This document shows positions 1 through 7,429 of a stretch of 46,623 nt of DNA, one piece after another; positions within the stretch are counted from its first letter, which is position 1; each line of letters begins with the position of its first letter. The position numbers were made by a program, and so were the translations under genes. The DNA lies in NCBI GenBank assembly GCA_964492425.1, contig CAZBKB010000008.1:1-46623 (forward strand), given 5' to 3'. The notes beneath the pieces are model-generated. The model was given only the letters and a program-made list of their open reading frames with translations, was not told where the DNA came from and did no database searches. This DNA is from LBZV01 sp000993855 (GTDB taxonomy: Bacteria > Patescibacteriota > Microgenomatia > Curtissbacterales > GWA2-41-24).

Positions 1-96
1 GAGTCTTTCACTCTCTATGGCCTGCCATTCCAGGCAGTTCTGCTACCCTCAATAGATCCCACATTAAAGTCCCGCAACCCCCTGCGCGCTGCGCGC

Positions 97-197
97 GAAG
101 TTCAAAATGCAAAAGTCAAAAATCAAAATTATGGAAACTTTTTTAATATAAAAAGTTTTTAATTTAAAAACTTCCACAACTTTTAACTTTGAACTTC
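97..197. repeat. Inverted-repeat insertion in 23S rRNA (insertion A)
   Basis: A ~101-nt AT-rich segment interrupts the 23S gene. Its ends form a perfect 10-nt inverted repeat (GAAGTTCAAA at 97-106 and TTTGAACTTC at 188-197) that extends imperfectly inwards, so the RNA could fold into one long hairpin. GC-rich small hairpins (CGCGCTGCGCG and CTTGTGCAGAGCACAAG) sit just outside it at the junctions. The arms share words such as GCAAAAGTCAAAA and AACTTCCACAACTTTTA with the copy at 812-900. It could be an intervening sequence excised from the rRNA or simply an expansion segment. Confidence 0.7.
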
Positions 198-363
198 TTG
201 TGCAGAGCACAAGGTTTAGGCTTTTCCCCGTTCGCTCGCCACTACTTAGGGAATCACTTTTGTTTTCTTTTCCTCGCCTTACTTAGATGTTTCAGTTCAG
301 GCGGTACCCTTCCTTAAGCTTATTTATTCGCAAAAGGATCTCATCCGCAAGGCACGAAAATCC

Positions 364-471
364 AAATCACAAATTCCAAATATCAAACAAATCCTAATCC
401 TTAAATGTTTCAATTTTAAAACATTAGAATTTAAACATTGTTTGTAATTTGATGCTTGATCATTGTAATTT
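364..471. repeat. Inverted-repeat insertion in 23S rRNA (insertion B)
   Basis: This is a second AT-rich insertion, after the conserved GGGGAAACC block of 23S. The left arm (AAATCACAAATTCCAAATATC) and right arm (TTGATGCTTGATCATTGTAATTT) are imperfectly complementary, with AATGTTT/AAACATT in the middle. A short GC stem CCTTGTCC/GGACAAGG (472-490) closes the adjacent side. Like insertion A it would form a hairpin in the precursor rRNA. No ORF or group I/II intron signature is evident. Confidence 0.62.
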
Positions 472-811
472 CCTTGTCCTGCGGACAAGGGGTTTCCCCA
501 TTCGGAAATTTCCGGGTCATAGCTTAACGGCAGCTAACCGGAACTTATCGCAGCCCTTCACGTCCTTCTTCGGTATGTTCTACCAAGGCATCCATTAAAC
601 GCATGAAATTGCTCACACTTTTCCACTCAGTTTCAAAAATCCAAGTAATCTTGGAATCCCGTTAAAATCGCCCCTTGAGCCGCGTACGTGTACCCTAAAG
701 TTGCCTGAAGGGAATAGTACTTATAAGGCGAAAGGAAAGATTATACGGGACCGTTTTTAAAACTTCGTTTCTCGTGTTATTTACTTTACCTGTATTTTAT
801 TGTTAAAGTGC

Positions 812-900
812 AAATTTAATTCAAAAATTAAAACGCAAAAGTCAAAATTTCATAAACTTCCACAACTTTTACCTCTTGACTTCTAAATTTTAACTTTCAA
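812..900. repeat. Related AT-rich repeat in the tRNA-23S spacer
   Basis: This spacer segment shares the words CGCAAAAGTCAAAA, AAACTTCCACAACTTTTA and AACTTTCAA with 23S insertion A at 97-197. It looks like a second, diverged copy of the same short non-coding repeat, outside the mature rRNA. It carries no ORF. The rest of 619-938 shows no gene and would be the 5' precursor of 23S rRNA. Confidence 0.5.
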
Positions 901-938
901 TGTGCTTGCACTGAGCCATTGCTTGCAAGGCGAATGGG

Positions 939-1011
939 TGGACCCGAGCGGACTCGAACCGCTTACCTCCCCAGTGCAAGTGGGGTGTTCTACCAGGTGA
1001 ACTACGGGCCC
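939..1011 (-). tRNA. tRNA-Ala (anticodon UGC)
   Basis: The minus strand folds as a full cloverleaf: acceptor GGGCCCG/CGGGTCC, D stem GTTC/GAAC, anticodon stem CCCCA/TGGGG with loop CTTGCAC, and T arm AGCGG-TTCGAGT-CCGCT. The anticodon is TGC. The third acceptor pair is G-U (G3:U70), the main identity element of alanine tRNA. The encoded 3' end reads A-CCC rather than A-CCA, so CCA is probably added enzymatically. The gene lies 320 nt upstream of 23S on the same strand, as tRNA-Ala does in many rRNA spacers. Confidence 0.95.
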
Positions 1012-1058
1012 TTTTATCCGCAAAAGTCCTATTTATTTTAAAAAGTGGAAACGGTTGC

Positions 1059-1083
1059 AAAAAAGACGCTATATGTCTTTTTT
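1059..1083. other. A/T-rich hairpin in the tRNA-23S leader
   Basis: AAAAAAGAC (1059-1067) and GTCTTTTTT (1075-1083) are perfectly complementary around a 7-nt loop. On the minus strand this gives a hairpin whose 3' arm is U-rich. It lies between the promoter at 1165-1194 and the tRNA, so it would be a leader hairpin of the stable-RNA transcript. It could also be a weak terminator for the cupredoxin operon that ends at 1228. Confidence 0.35.
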
Positions 1084-1164
1084 GAAAAAAGTTTGATAAG
1101 TGTTATTCAACATATTTTATCGAAATTCCGCCCCACCCAAAACAGGTGCACAAGTCACGACCAA

Positions 1165-1194
1165 AGTATATCAATCTTTAAACTTATGTGTCAA
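1165..1194 (-). promoter_or_regulatory. Promoter of the tRNA-Ala/23S unit
   Basis: On the minus strand there is a consensus -35 TTGACA (1194-1189), an 18-nt spacer and a -10 TATACT (1170-1165). Transcription would begin near 1158 and run into tRNA-Ala (1011-939) and 23S. It lies in the 216-nt gap after the cupredoxin gene, so the stable-RNA unit appears to have its own promoter and does not depend on a 16S operon. Confidence 0.7.
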
Positions 1195-1227
1195 CTACCC
1201 TTATTGAACCAATAACAATTGGAATCG

Positions 1228-1662
1228 CTACTCGATCACTAATTTGCCAAACTTTTGCGGTTTTAAATGATTATGAAGGACGAAGTTGCCTTTCTCCCTG
1301 GGCGAGAAAATGTAAGACAGCCCGGGGTTAATCTCCCTCTCTTCAAACCCCTTTAGAGACAGGTGTGATTCATGCTCCCCAAGAGCAATTTTGATGCTAT
1401 CCTTAGAATTATTCTTAATAGTAATCGCATCACCTACTTTAACTGTTAAAGATTCAGGCTCAAATGTACCATTGTTATTGTAAGTAACGTTGTATTTTTC
1501 AGATTTTACGACAGCTGTTTCAGTCGCCACCTTTGGTCTGTCCAGACTTAACGGTTGAGTTGTTATTTTCACCAATAGTAACCCCCCACCAACTACAACA
1601 ACTAAAATTGTCCCCAGAATTACCAAAACAAGAATTACCAATTTATTTTTTGTCACTTTCAT
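1228..1662 (-). CDS. Membrane-anchored cupredoxin-fold protein
   Basis: The protein has 144 residues. Residues 8-31 form one hydrophobic N-terminal helix (signal anchor). About residues 62-144 read as a small beta-barrel of cupredoxin type: TFEPESLTVKVGDAITIKN is the usual N-terminal strand pattern, and the C-terminal GNFVLHNHLKPQKFGKLVI aligns with the copper loop of plastocyanin-like proteins. The canonical ligands are poorly kept. The loop has no Cys or Met, and only histidines remain (GEHESH and LHNH), so type-1 copper binding is unlikely and another metal or a purely structural role is possible. The ATG overlaps the stop of the upstream DUF5667 gene (ATGA), indicating translational coupling and perhaps a shared role at the cell surface. 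Confidence 0.72.
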   Translation of the reverse strand: MKVTKNKLVILVLVILGTILVVVVGGGLLLVKITTQPLSLDRPKVATETAVVKSEKYNVTYNNNGTFEPESLTVKVGDAITIKNNSKDSIKIALGEHESHLSLKGFEEREINPGLSYIFSPREKGNFVLHNHLKPQKFGKLVIE

Positions 1663-4600
1663 GGCGATGGCTGTGGCGCCGGTTCTGGTGAACTAGCTGG
1701 TGCCGGTTCTGGTGAACTAGCTGGTGCCGGTGACGATGGCGTCGAAGAGGAACCTCCATCGGCCATACAATATCCCCCATTATCACTCATCCAGTGGTAT
1801 CCCGAGGGACAACTGCCTGATGAAGTAGATGATCCGCCAGAAGAGCTTTGGACACAGCTTGACCCGTTCCAGTAATAACCGGATCCACAGCTTGAACCTG
1901 TCGTAGTCGATCCAGATGATGTCGAACTATCCCCATTTGACATACACCAGCCTCCGGAATCACTCATCCAGTGGTATCCAGAGGGACAACTGCCTGATGA
2001 AGTAGGCACCGGCCCGGTTCCATAAGTTGAATACGAACCGGAACTTGGTGAACAACCTGAACCATTCCACCAATAGCCGGATCCGCAATTAGTACTGTTT
2101 GAGACACAACCAAACCCATTCCAATAGAATCCGGAGTTACAGCCACCTGACGGATTAGTACTATTGGCTTGACCATAATACTGAACGCAACTTGAGCCGC
2201 TCCAGTAATAATTGTTACCGCAACCACCTTGTGAGTAACCAGAAGGACCAGTAGGACTGGCACAACTTGATCCGTTCCAATAATAACCTGCTGAACATGA
2301 ATAATAACCTGCTGAACCGGGACTGTTCGCCGGATACGGTGAACCTGGCGAGGCCGGGGTATATGTTCCACCATCCGACATACACCAACCGCCAGAATCA
2401 AACATCCAGTGATAACCGGCAGGACATACTCCCGGAGAAACAGGCGATGGGCCCGTACCATAATTTGATCCGGGAGGTGCAAAAGTGGAGTAATTAGTTG
2501 GAGCCGACCCCCAGTAATATGGGGCGGACGGATTATATGGAGCACCATACCCAGTGTTGTAATAATTTGGTGTTCCGCCATAACCACTATTACTCGTACT
2601 TGGAGAAACTGACGCAGCGGTAGAAGTGGGTGTATACGTAATGCCATTTGACATACACCAGCCTCCGGAATCACTCATCCAGTGAAAACCCTCGGGGCAA
2701 AGCCCGGCAGAAACCGGTTTTGGCCCCTGACCGTAGCTGGATTCGCCACTATTTGTCGTATAAGGCGAATAAGGTCCAGTGTACACAGTTGTTCCCGGCG
2801 CATATTGTGAATACTGAAAATTAGAAGTTGCCGTAGTTAAACCTGCCCTACCAACCGGATCGTAAAAAATATCTACCGTTCTGGCTCCGGCACCAGCTCC
2901 GGTATAAGAATAGTTAGGTGAGCCTGGTGGATAATATGTATAAGCTGTACCAGGGGTAGTATTAATTGAACCGGACGATGTATAGGTGCTGGAATTTGAC
3001 ATACACCAGCCTCCGGAATCACTCATCCAGTGAAAACCCTCGGGGCAAAGCCCGGCAGAAACTGCCTGCGGCCCAACCCCATAAACTTGAGTGGTTTGGA
3101 CCGAAGCAAGGTTATAGATAACCGTTGGTGTAATTGCCAAAGGTGCCCCCGGAGGCGGACAAAAAGATCCCTGAGGAAACGGCGGCGATGGCAGATAACA
3201 GGGTTTCGCCGAGGAACGAATACCCAAAGCATAGCTTAAAGCTTCAATTCTTGCCAAGTCCGGCGGCAGTAAACCGGATGGCTGTCCGCGTCGGTACTCC
3301 TCCAGCCGCTTATAATCGTCAACCGTTGGTTTAAATTCCTCTCGTAAGGCGGCAATTGCTAAAACAACATCCGAGCGTCTAGCGAAATCGGAAAAATTCA
3401 CCACATCTGGCCTGATTGTCTTAGCAAGCTCGTCAATTCTGGTTAAGGGAACATATGGCCGGATATCCTCAGGTACAGCATCACCAGGCTTAAAATTCTT
3501 TTGAAATTCGGCTAACTTCTTGACAATCTCCTCGTTTTTATCAGCTGTTTCTGTCAGCTGCTTTTGCGCACTTTGGACAGAAATGATTTCATCAACCTTC
3601 AAAAGAGTCTTGCCTCTGGTAAACCAAACAGGGTCATACTCTTCAACCGGCTGGTTGTAATATGTGTAATTTTCGGGCGTAAGCAATCCGGTAGTAACCA
3701 GATTTTCTATTTTTGCGCGACCGTCCGATCTTGTTGAAACCCCCAAAACTTCTTGTTTTTTATCATCAGGCAACATTTCAACAGGTAAATTATTAATTTT
3801 GTCAACTACTTCTTCGGGTATTGCCAATTCTCCTTGAGCATCTGCTGAAGCATCGATTGCATCCTTTGTTAAATTAAGCGCTGCATTAACTGTTCCGTCT
3901 GTATGAGTACTCACTTCAAGCGATAATTGAACTAAGGCCAGATTATCCCGTGAAGCTTGAAGTTTAATATCTTGTGCGATTTTTGCTCGCTCATCAGAAG
4001 ACACGTTCTGCTCGTCAAGACCATCAACCACGGCTGCCAGCTCCAGTTGATACTTTTCTAACATTTCCTGGGCTTGAGCTTCGTTACCGGCTGCAACCAG
4101 CGCACTTGCCTCACTTAATCTTTCACCTGCTCGTGCAAGCCTTACCCTCTCACGAGCCTCATACCCAAACGCAATCCTTCCTGCAAAATTTTCGCCCCAG
4201 CTTTTTAAGAAGTAAAACCGCGAAGATGGAAGTACGAATTTTGGTGAAGGCAAAAGTGGTGCTGTATCAGGAATCACAACATCATACGCTGACGCATCTT
4301 CCGCAAACTGCGCAACTCTTTTAGAAAGTTCGCTGTTACCAACTACCTCAACATCCTTAAGGTAAGCAGGATTAATTTCGCTTTCTAGCTGGTCGATTTT
4401 ACTATCATAAGTTTGAGCTGTAGTTCTTAACTGTTGAGTCTTACCAATCTCATTTTGAATATTCCTCAAGCGGGCCAGCTCCTCTATTTTTCTGACCTCA
4501 ACCAGCTTATTGAATTCGTCAGGATAAAGATCCCACTGACCGGAATCCAGTTTTTTGGAATCCGCCGGAGGCAGTGTGCCCTTTTGTTCAAGATCACGAA

Positions 4601-6401
4601 AGATTTGTCTAACTTCCTGCCGTGAGTCAGCTTCAGTAATCTTGGTTACCTCTTCAGGTAAAAGCATTCCGGAGTTTTTCAGATCTTGCAGCCTGTCAAC
4701 CAAAACCGCCGGTATTGCTGCTCGACCTTCTAAGTCAAGTGCAATATCGGAAACATCCTGAGTCGCAACAATTGCTTTTTGCAGCTCATCCTGACCACCA
4801 GCAGGGATTTGAATAATTCCCTTTTCAAATAAAATATTATGGCGCGCGACCTCTTCCTCAAGTCTTTTTATCAGCAATTTTACACTTGATGAATTCTCAT
4901 CAAGCTTATCAATTTGCTCACCAACATCACGTATCTGACTGGTATATTTTTCAAGATATTCTAAGCCGAGATCATTCTTGCCGGCACCAAGTAAGCTTTC
5001 CGCTTCCCGTAATCTTTCCTCGGCATACTGTATCTTAAGCCTCAGTCGCTCCTCAGAATCAAAAGAAGCAACTACTCCCAAACTCTCCCGGAAAGTTTTT
5101 AGAAAACGGAATCTGGAATCAGGTTGCATTCCTTGATATTCACCGATATAAAGACTTGCCGAAGGTGTGGCAAATTCGCTTGTCCCGGTTGGAACCACAG
5201 ATGTCAAAGCACTCGGCGTTGCCTGACTGCCATCATCTTGGCTGACAGCATCCGGCGCTTCATTTACTGCCTCAGTTGGAGCTGGGGGTTTCTTTACCGT
5301 CTGGTTGGCATTAATACTCTCCGGATAAAAACTCCTCAGTTCCACCTCGGCACCATCTGGCAATATATCAAGATTAACAGTCCTTACCAATTCTTCAGCT
5401 CTTAAAAAATAAAGATAAGGTTTTATTTCACCCGGTATCGGTTCACCTGCTCGATAATCAGTTTTAAATTCATCAAGTCGTTTGGTGATCTCTTCATCAG
5501 GCCTAGGCAACAACGCGAAATTTTTTAGCTCCACAAATTTTGCAGTTTCATAAGAACGTTGATATTCGCCAGGGTAACTTTCGGAAACTGCCTGATCTAA
5601 AGTTACCAATTCTGCTTTTGGAAATATCCCTTCATCAACCAATTTTTCTAACTCCCCACGAACTTCACCACGGCTGTCCAGCTGATATAGCTTATCACTT
5701 TGCTCCAAAGTTAAAAGGCCCTGATTTTTAAGATTTTGAATAGATGCCGAAAGATCACTGGGAACAGCTGGCTCTTTTTGCATCTGAGAAGCCATATCAA
5801 CTAGACTCTGCCCACCACTCAAAACCTGTCGAAACACGTCAGCACTAGCAGGATCGACAGTCGCAATCGAAGCTTGGGCAACTAATTCAGCTGCCACCCC
5901 CTGTTGCTCGACATCATCGGCAAGATTACCAACATCAACCCCCCGCAACTCAAGCCTTTGAATATTTTGGCCAACAGTTTCAACCTGCTGCCGGAAGCGA
6001 TCAGCGCTCTCAAGTGCCAAATCTGTATTCCCCAATGCAGCTAAAGCATAAGCTTCGGCTAAACGCTCATAAGCTAAATCCAAATATTTTTCCTGTTTGT
6101 CGACCTGATTAAAAGTAACAAAAGTTTGTACACCCTCAATAAAACTTTTTGTAAAGTAGAAAGGATTATCAGGAAGAAGATAAGAGGGTTTGGGAATCTC
6201 AACCCCCACAGGCAAACCAGGTTGAGTAACAGATTCCTGCGCATACGCTGAAAAACCTAAAACTTTTGGCTGGTAATATGGTCCCCAATCGTAATACGAA
6301 GCCGGAATACTTTGGATGCCCCAGGCAGTTGCAGGAGCAATCCACAAAAATACTCCTACTCCCAACCCTACCCAAGGCGACAGCTTCCTCAGATAAAGCA
6401 T
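1659..6401 (-). CDS. Large secreted DUF5667 protein with Cys/Trp-rich repeat tail
   Basis: The protein has about 1580 residues. ATG at 6401 is chosen over an in-frame TTG at 6416 because GAGG sits 9 nt before the ATG. A signal peptide (about 1-30, hydrophobic core VGLGVGVFLWIAPATA) targets export. Three DUF5667-type helical domains follow at roughly 75-151, 425-500 and 720-795. Each begins with an LP-(D/S)-(N/S)-x-F-(Y/R)-F-x-K pattern followed by a helical hairpin ending in ERL-x-EA. Long charged helical linkers separate them. From about residue 1115 the chain changes to a Ser/Thr/Tyr/Gly-rich tail with five C-P-x-G-(F/Y)-HWM-x-D-(S/N)-GG-(W/Y)-CM repeats and five short C-x3-(Y/F)-x-W-x-G-x2-C repeats, ending in a Pro-rich PAPASSPEPAP stretch. 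It is probably an extracellular wall or adhesion protein. No sorting signal was seen at the C-terminus. The stop overlaps the start of the cupredoxin-like gene. Confidence 0.75.
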   Translation of the reverse strand: MLYLRKLSPWVGLGVGVFLWIAPATAWGIQSIPASYYDWGPYYQPKVLGFSAYAQESVTQPGLPVGVEIPKPSYLLPDNPFYFTKSFIEGVQTFVTFNQVDKQEKYLDLAYERLAEAYALAALGNTDLALESADRFRQQVETVGQNIQRLELRGVDVGNLADDVEQQGVAAELVAQASIATVDPASADVFRQVLSGGQSLVDMASQMQKEPAVPSDLSASIQNLKNQGLLTLEQSDKLYQLDSRGEVRGELEKLVDEGIFPKAELVTLDQAVSESYPGEYQRSYETAKFVELKNFALLPRPDEEITKRLDEFKTDYRAGEPIPGEIKPYLYFLRAEELVRTVNLDILPDGAEVELRSFYPESINANQTVKKPPAPTEAVNEAPDAVSQDDGSQATPSALTSVVPTGTSEFATPSASLYIGEYQGMQPDSRFRFLKTFRESLGVVASFDSEERLRLKIQYAEERLREAESLLGAGKNDLGLEYLEKYTSQIRDVGEQIDKLDENSSSVKLLIKRLEEEVARHNILFEKGIIQIPAGGQDELQKAIVATQDVSDIALDLEGRAAIPAVLVDRLQDLKNSGMLLPEEVTKITEADSRQEVRQIFRDLEQKGTLPPADSKKLDSGQWDLYPDEFNKLVEVRKIEELARLRNIQNEIGKTQQLRTTAQTYDSKIDQLESEINPAYLKDVEVVGNSELSKRVAQFAEDASAYDVVIPDTAPLLPSPKFVLPSSRFYFLKSWGENFAGRIAFGYEARERVRLARAGERLSEASALVAAGNEAQAQEMLEKYQLELAAVVDGLDEQNVSSDERAKIAQDIKLQASRDNLALVQLSLEVSTHTDGTVNAALNLTKDAIDASADAQGELAIPEEVVDKINNLPVEMLPDDKKQEVLGVSTRSDGRAKIENLVTTGLLTPENYTYYNQPVEEYDPVWFTRGKTLLKVDEIISVQSAQKQLTETADKNEEIVKKLAEFQKNFKPGDAVPEDIRPYVPLTRIDELAKTIRPDVVNFSDFARRSDVVLAIAALREEFKPTVDDYKRLEEYRRGQPSGLLPPDLARIEALSYALGIRSSAKPCYLPSPPFPQGSFCPPPGAPLAITPTVIYNLASVQTTQVYGVGPQAVSAGLCPEGFHWMSDSGGWCMSNSSTYTSSGSINTTPGTAYTYYPPGSPNYSYTGAGAGARTVDIFYDPVGRAGLTTATSNFQYSQYAPGTTVYTGPYSPYTTNSGESSYGQGPKPVSAGLCPEGFHWMSDSGGWCMSNGITYTPTSTAASVSPSTSNSGYGGTPNYYNTGYGAPYNPSAPYYWGSAPTNYSTFAPPGSNYGTGPSPVSPGVCPAGYHWMFDSGGWCMSDGGTYTPASPGSPYPANSPGSAGYYSCSAGYYWNGSSCASPTGPSGYSQGGCGNNYYWSGSSCVQYYGQANSTNPSGGCNSGFYWNGFGCVSNSTNCGSGYWWNGSGCSPSSGSYSTYGTGPVPTSSGSCPSGYHWMSDSGGWCMSNGDSSTSSGSTTTGSSCGSGYYWNGSSCVQSSSGGSSTSSGSCPSGYHWMSDNGGYCMADGGSSSTPSSPAPASSPEPAPASSPEPAPQPSP
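1675..3050 (-). repeat. Coding tandem repeats in the surface protein tail
   Basis: Five near-identical ~50-nt DNA segments (beginning near 1755, 1939, 2378, 2650 and 2998) encode the HWM-x-D-x-GG-x-CM module. Shorter repeats between about 1845 and 2310 encode the W-x-G-x2-C module. A 27-nt unit at 1677-1732 is repeated in tandem (SSPEPAPA). The irregular spacing and continuous reading frame show protein repeats, not a CRISPR array. Confidence 0.8.
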
Positions 6402-6420
6402 AAATAATGTCCTCAACTTA

Positions 6421-6450
6421 AGCGTAGCCCGAATATCTTTGTTTTGTCAA
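6421..6450 (-). promoter_or_regulatory. Possible promoter of the DUF5667 gene
   Basis: The minus strand carries a perfect -35 TTGACA (6450-6445), an 18-nt spacer and a weak -10 TACGCT (6426-6421). Transcription would start near 6414, leaving a leader of about 13 nt before ATG 6401. The -10 is poor, so this is tentative. Confidence 0.4.
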
Positions 6451-6541
6451 ATTGTGCCAAATTCACAACTGATCTTCAAATTTCTGGTTCTCATAAAGAA
6501 TATGAGAAAATCAAATCTCGTTCCAATATAATCGTGGTTAC

Positions 6542-6570
6542 TTGACATCATAATACTCACCGCCAATACT
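6542..6570 (+). promoter_or_regulatory. Promoter of the first glycosylation genes
   Basis: TTGACA (6542-6547), a 17-nt spacer and AATACT (6565-6570) form a good promoter. It is followed by an AGGAG ribosome binding site (6578-6582) placed 8 nt before ATG 6591. This is the clearest leadered start in the window. Confidence 0.6.
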
Positions 6571-6590
6571 TAAGTTTAGGAGCTCAATAA

Positions 6591-7397
6591 ATGCCTGCTA
6601 AAATCAGTAAATTATCTGTTATTGTCCCTGCATATAATAAAGACTCAGAAGTATTTCAAGTAGTTACAAACCTCATTAGTGAGCTTAAACATCAAAATTT
6701 AGATTGGGAACTGATTGTAATAGACGACTGTTCAAGAGATAAAACCTTAAAAGAAGCCATTAAAAGCAAAAAATTCAACGGAAATACAAAAAATATCAAA
6801 ATATATTCCTACAATTTAAATCAGGGCAAAGGTTTCGCACTTTATTATGGATTCAAAAAAAGTGAAGGTGACGTAATAGTGTTTGTAGACTCAGATTTAG
6901 ATATTCCCGCACAAAACGTCTCAAACCTTATCAAGTCATATATAAAAACGAATTCCAATATAATAATTGGCTCCAAAAGACACCCTTTTTCACAAGTAAA
7001 CTATCCACTTCTACGCAAATTTATGAGCAAAAACTATCAACTACTGGTTAAAATTTTATTTAACCTCAATGTCGCAGACACACAAGTAGGCCTAAAATTA
7101 TTCAGTAGAGAGGTATTGGAAGAGTCATTTCCAAGGATTGTCGTAAAAAACTTCGCCTTCGACCTGGAACTTCTTATGGTTGCCAAAAACCTGGGATATA
7201 AAAAAATTCTGGAAATCCCAGTTATCCTAAATTATAATTTCTCATCAACAATAGAAATTAAATCAGTTATCAAAATCCTTCAAGACACGCTGGCAATTTT
7301 CTATAGAAAAAACTTCCTAAAATATTATGACGCCCCTCATTATAAGCTTGAACAAGACGAAATTCATATAATCCCTGCCCGGAAAGCTTTCATCTAA
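6591..7397 (+). CDS. GT2 glycosyltransferase, dolichyl-phosphate-mannose-synthase-like
   Basis: The protein has 268 residues and a GT-A fold. Residues 5-14 (KLSVIVPAYN) start the nucleotide-binding half, IDDCSRDKT carries the first acidic pair, NQGKGFALYYGF is the G-x-G-K-G-like loop typical of DPM1/GtrB-type enzymes, and VDSDLD is the metal-binding D-x-D. The D-T-Q-V-G-L-K-L-F segment is a strong marker of polyprenyl-phosphate glycosyltransferases. It would load a sugar from a nucleotide donor onto undecaprenyl phosphate at the inner membrane face, making donors for the GT39-like membrane transferases in this window. No C-terminal membrane segments are present, so it is the soluble type. The start is supported by AGGAG at 8 nt. 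The next gene follows after 32 nt. Confidence 0.85.
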   Translation: MPAKISKLSVIVPAYNKDSEVFQVVTNLISELKHQNLDWELIVIDDCSRDKTLKEAIKSKKFNGNTKNIKIYSYNLNQGKGFALYYGFKKSEGDVIVFVDSDLDIPAQNVSNLIKSYIKTNSNIIIGSKRHPFSQVNYPLLRKFMSKNYQLLVKILFNLNVADTQVGLKLFSREVLEESFPRIVVKNFAFDLELLMVAKNLGYKKILEIPVILNYNFSSTIEIKSVIKILQDTLAIFYRKNFLKYYDAPHYKLEQDEIHIIPARKAFI

Positions 7398-7429
7398 AAC
7401 TGTTAAAATCTGCCAAGAAATATATTTCA

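Larger units (their letters stand above)
1..618 (-). rRNA. rrl: 23S ribosomal RNA, 5' portion (partial)
   Basis: The minus strand reads as the 5' domain of bacterial 23S rRNA. Recognisable conserved blocks include TGGATGCC (594-587), GAAGGACGTG, CTGCGATAAG, TTTCCGAATGGGGAAACC, GAACTGAAACATCTAAGTA and GCGAGCGAACGGGGA. The 5' end is placed about 24 nt upstream of TGGATGCC by analogy with E. coli. The gene continues past the left edge, so only the first ~620 nt are seen, and this stretch includes two AT-rich insertions (about 97-197 and 364-471) absent from the E. coli gene. Insertions in rRNA genes are well known in Candidate Phyla Radiation bacteria. The adjacent upstream gene is tRNA-Ala; no 16S gene precedes it in the window. 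Confidence 0.93.

Noticed and set aside
1012..1227. A 16S rRNA gene or second spacer tRNA upstream of tRNA-Ala
   Set aside because: No conserved 16S blocks or further cloverleaf can be found between the tRNA and the protein gene, and the gap is only 216 nt.
1964..2674. A 236-codon open frame on the minus strand within the repeat tail of the DUF5667 gene
   Set aside because: It is an alternative frame of the low-complexity repeats. Its product has no domain logic, and the real frame covers it entirely.
1675..3050. Regular ~50-nt repeats that could suggest a CRISPR array
   Set aside because: Spacing is irregular, the repeats stay in frame and encode a conserved Cys/Trp module, and the spacers are coding.
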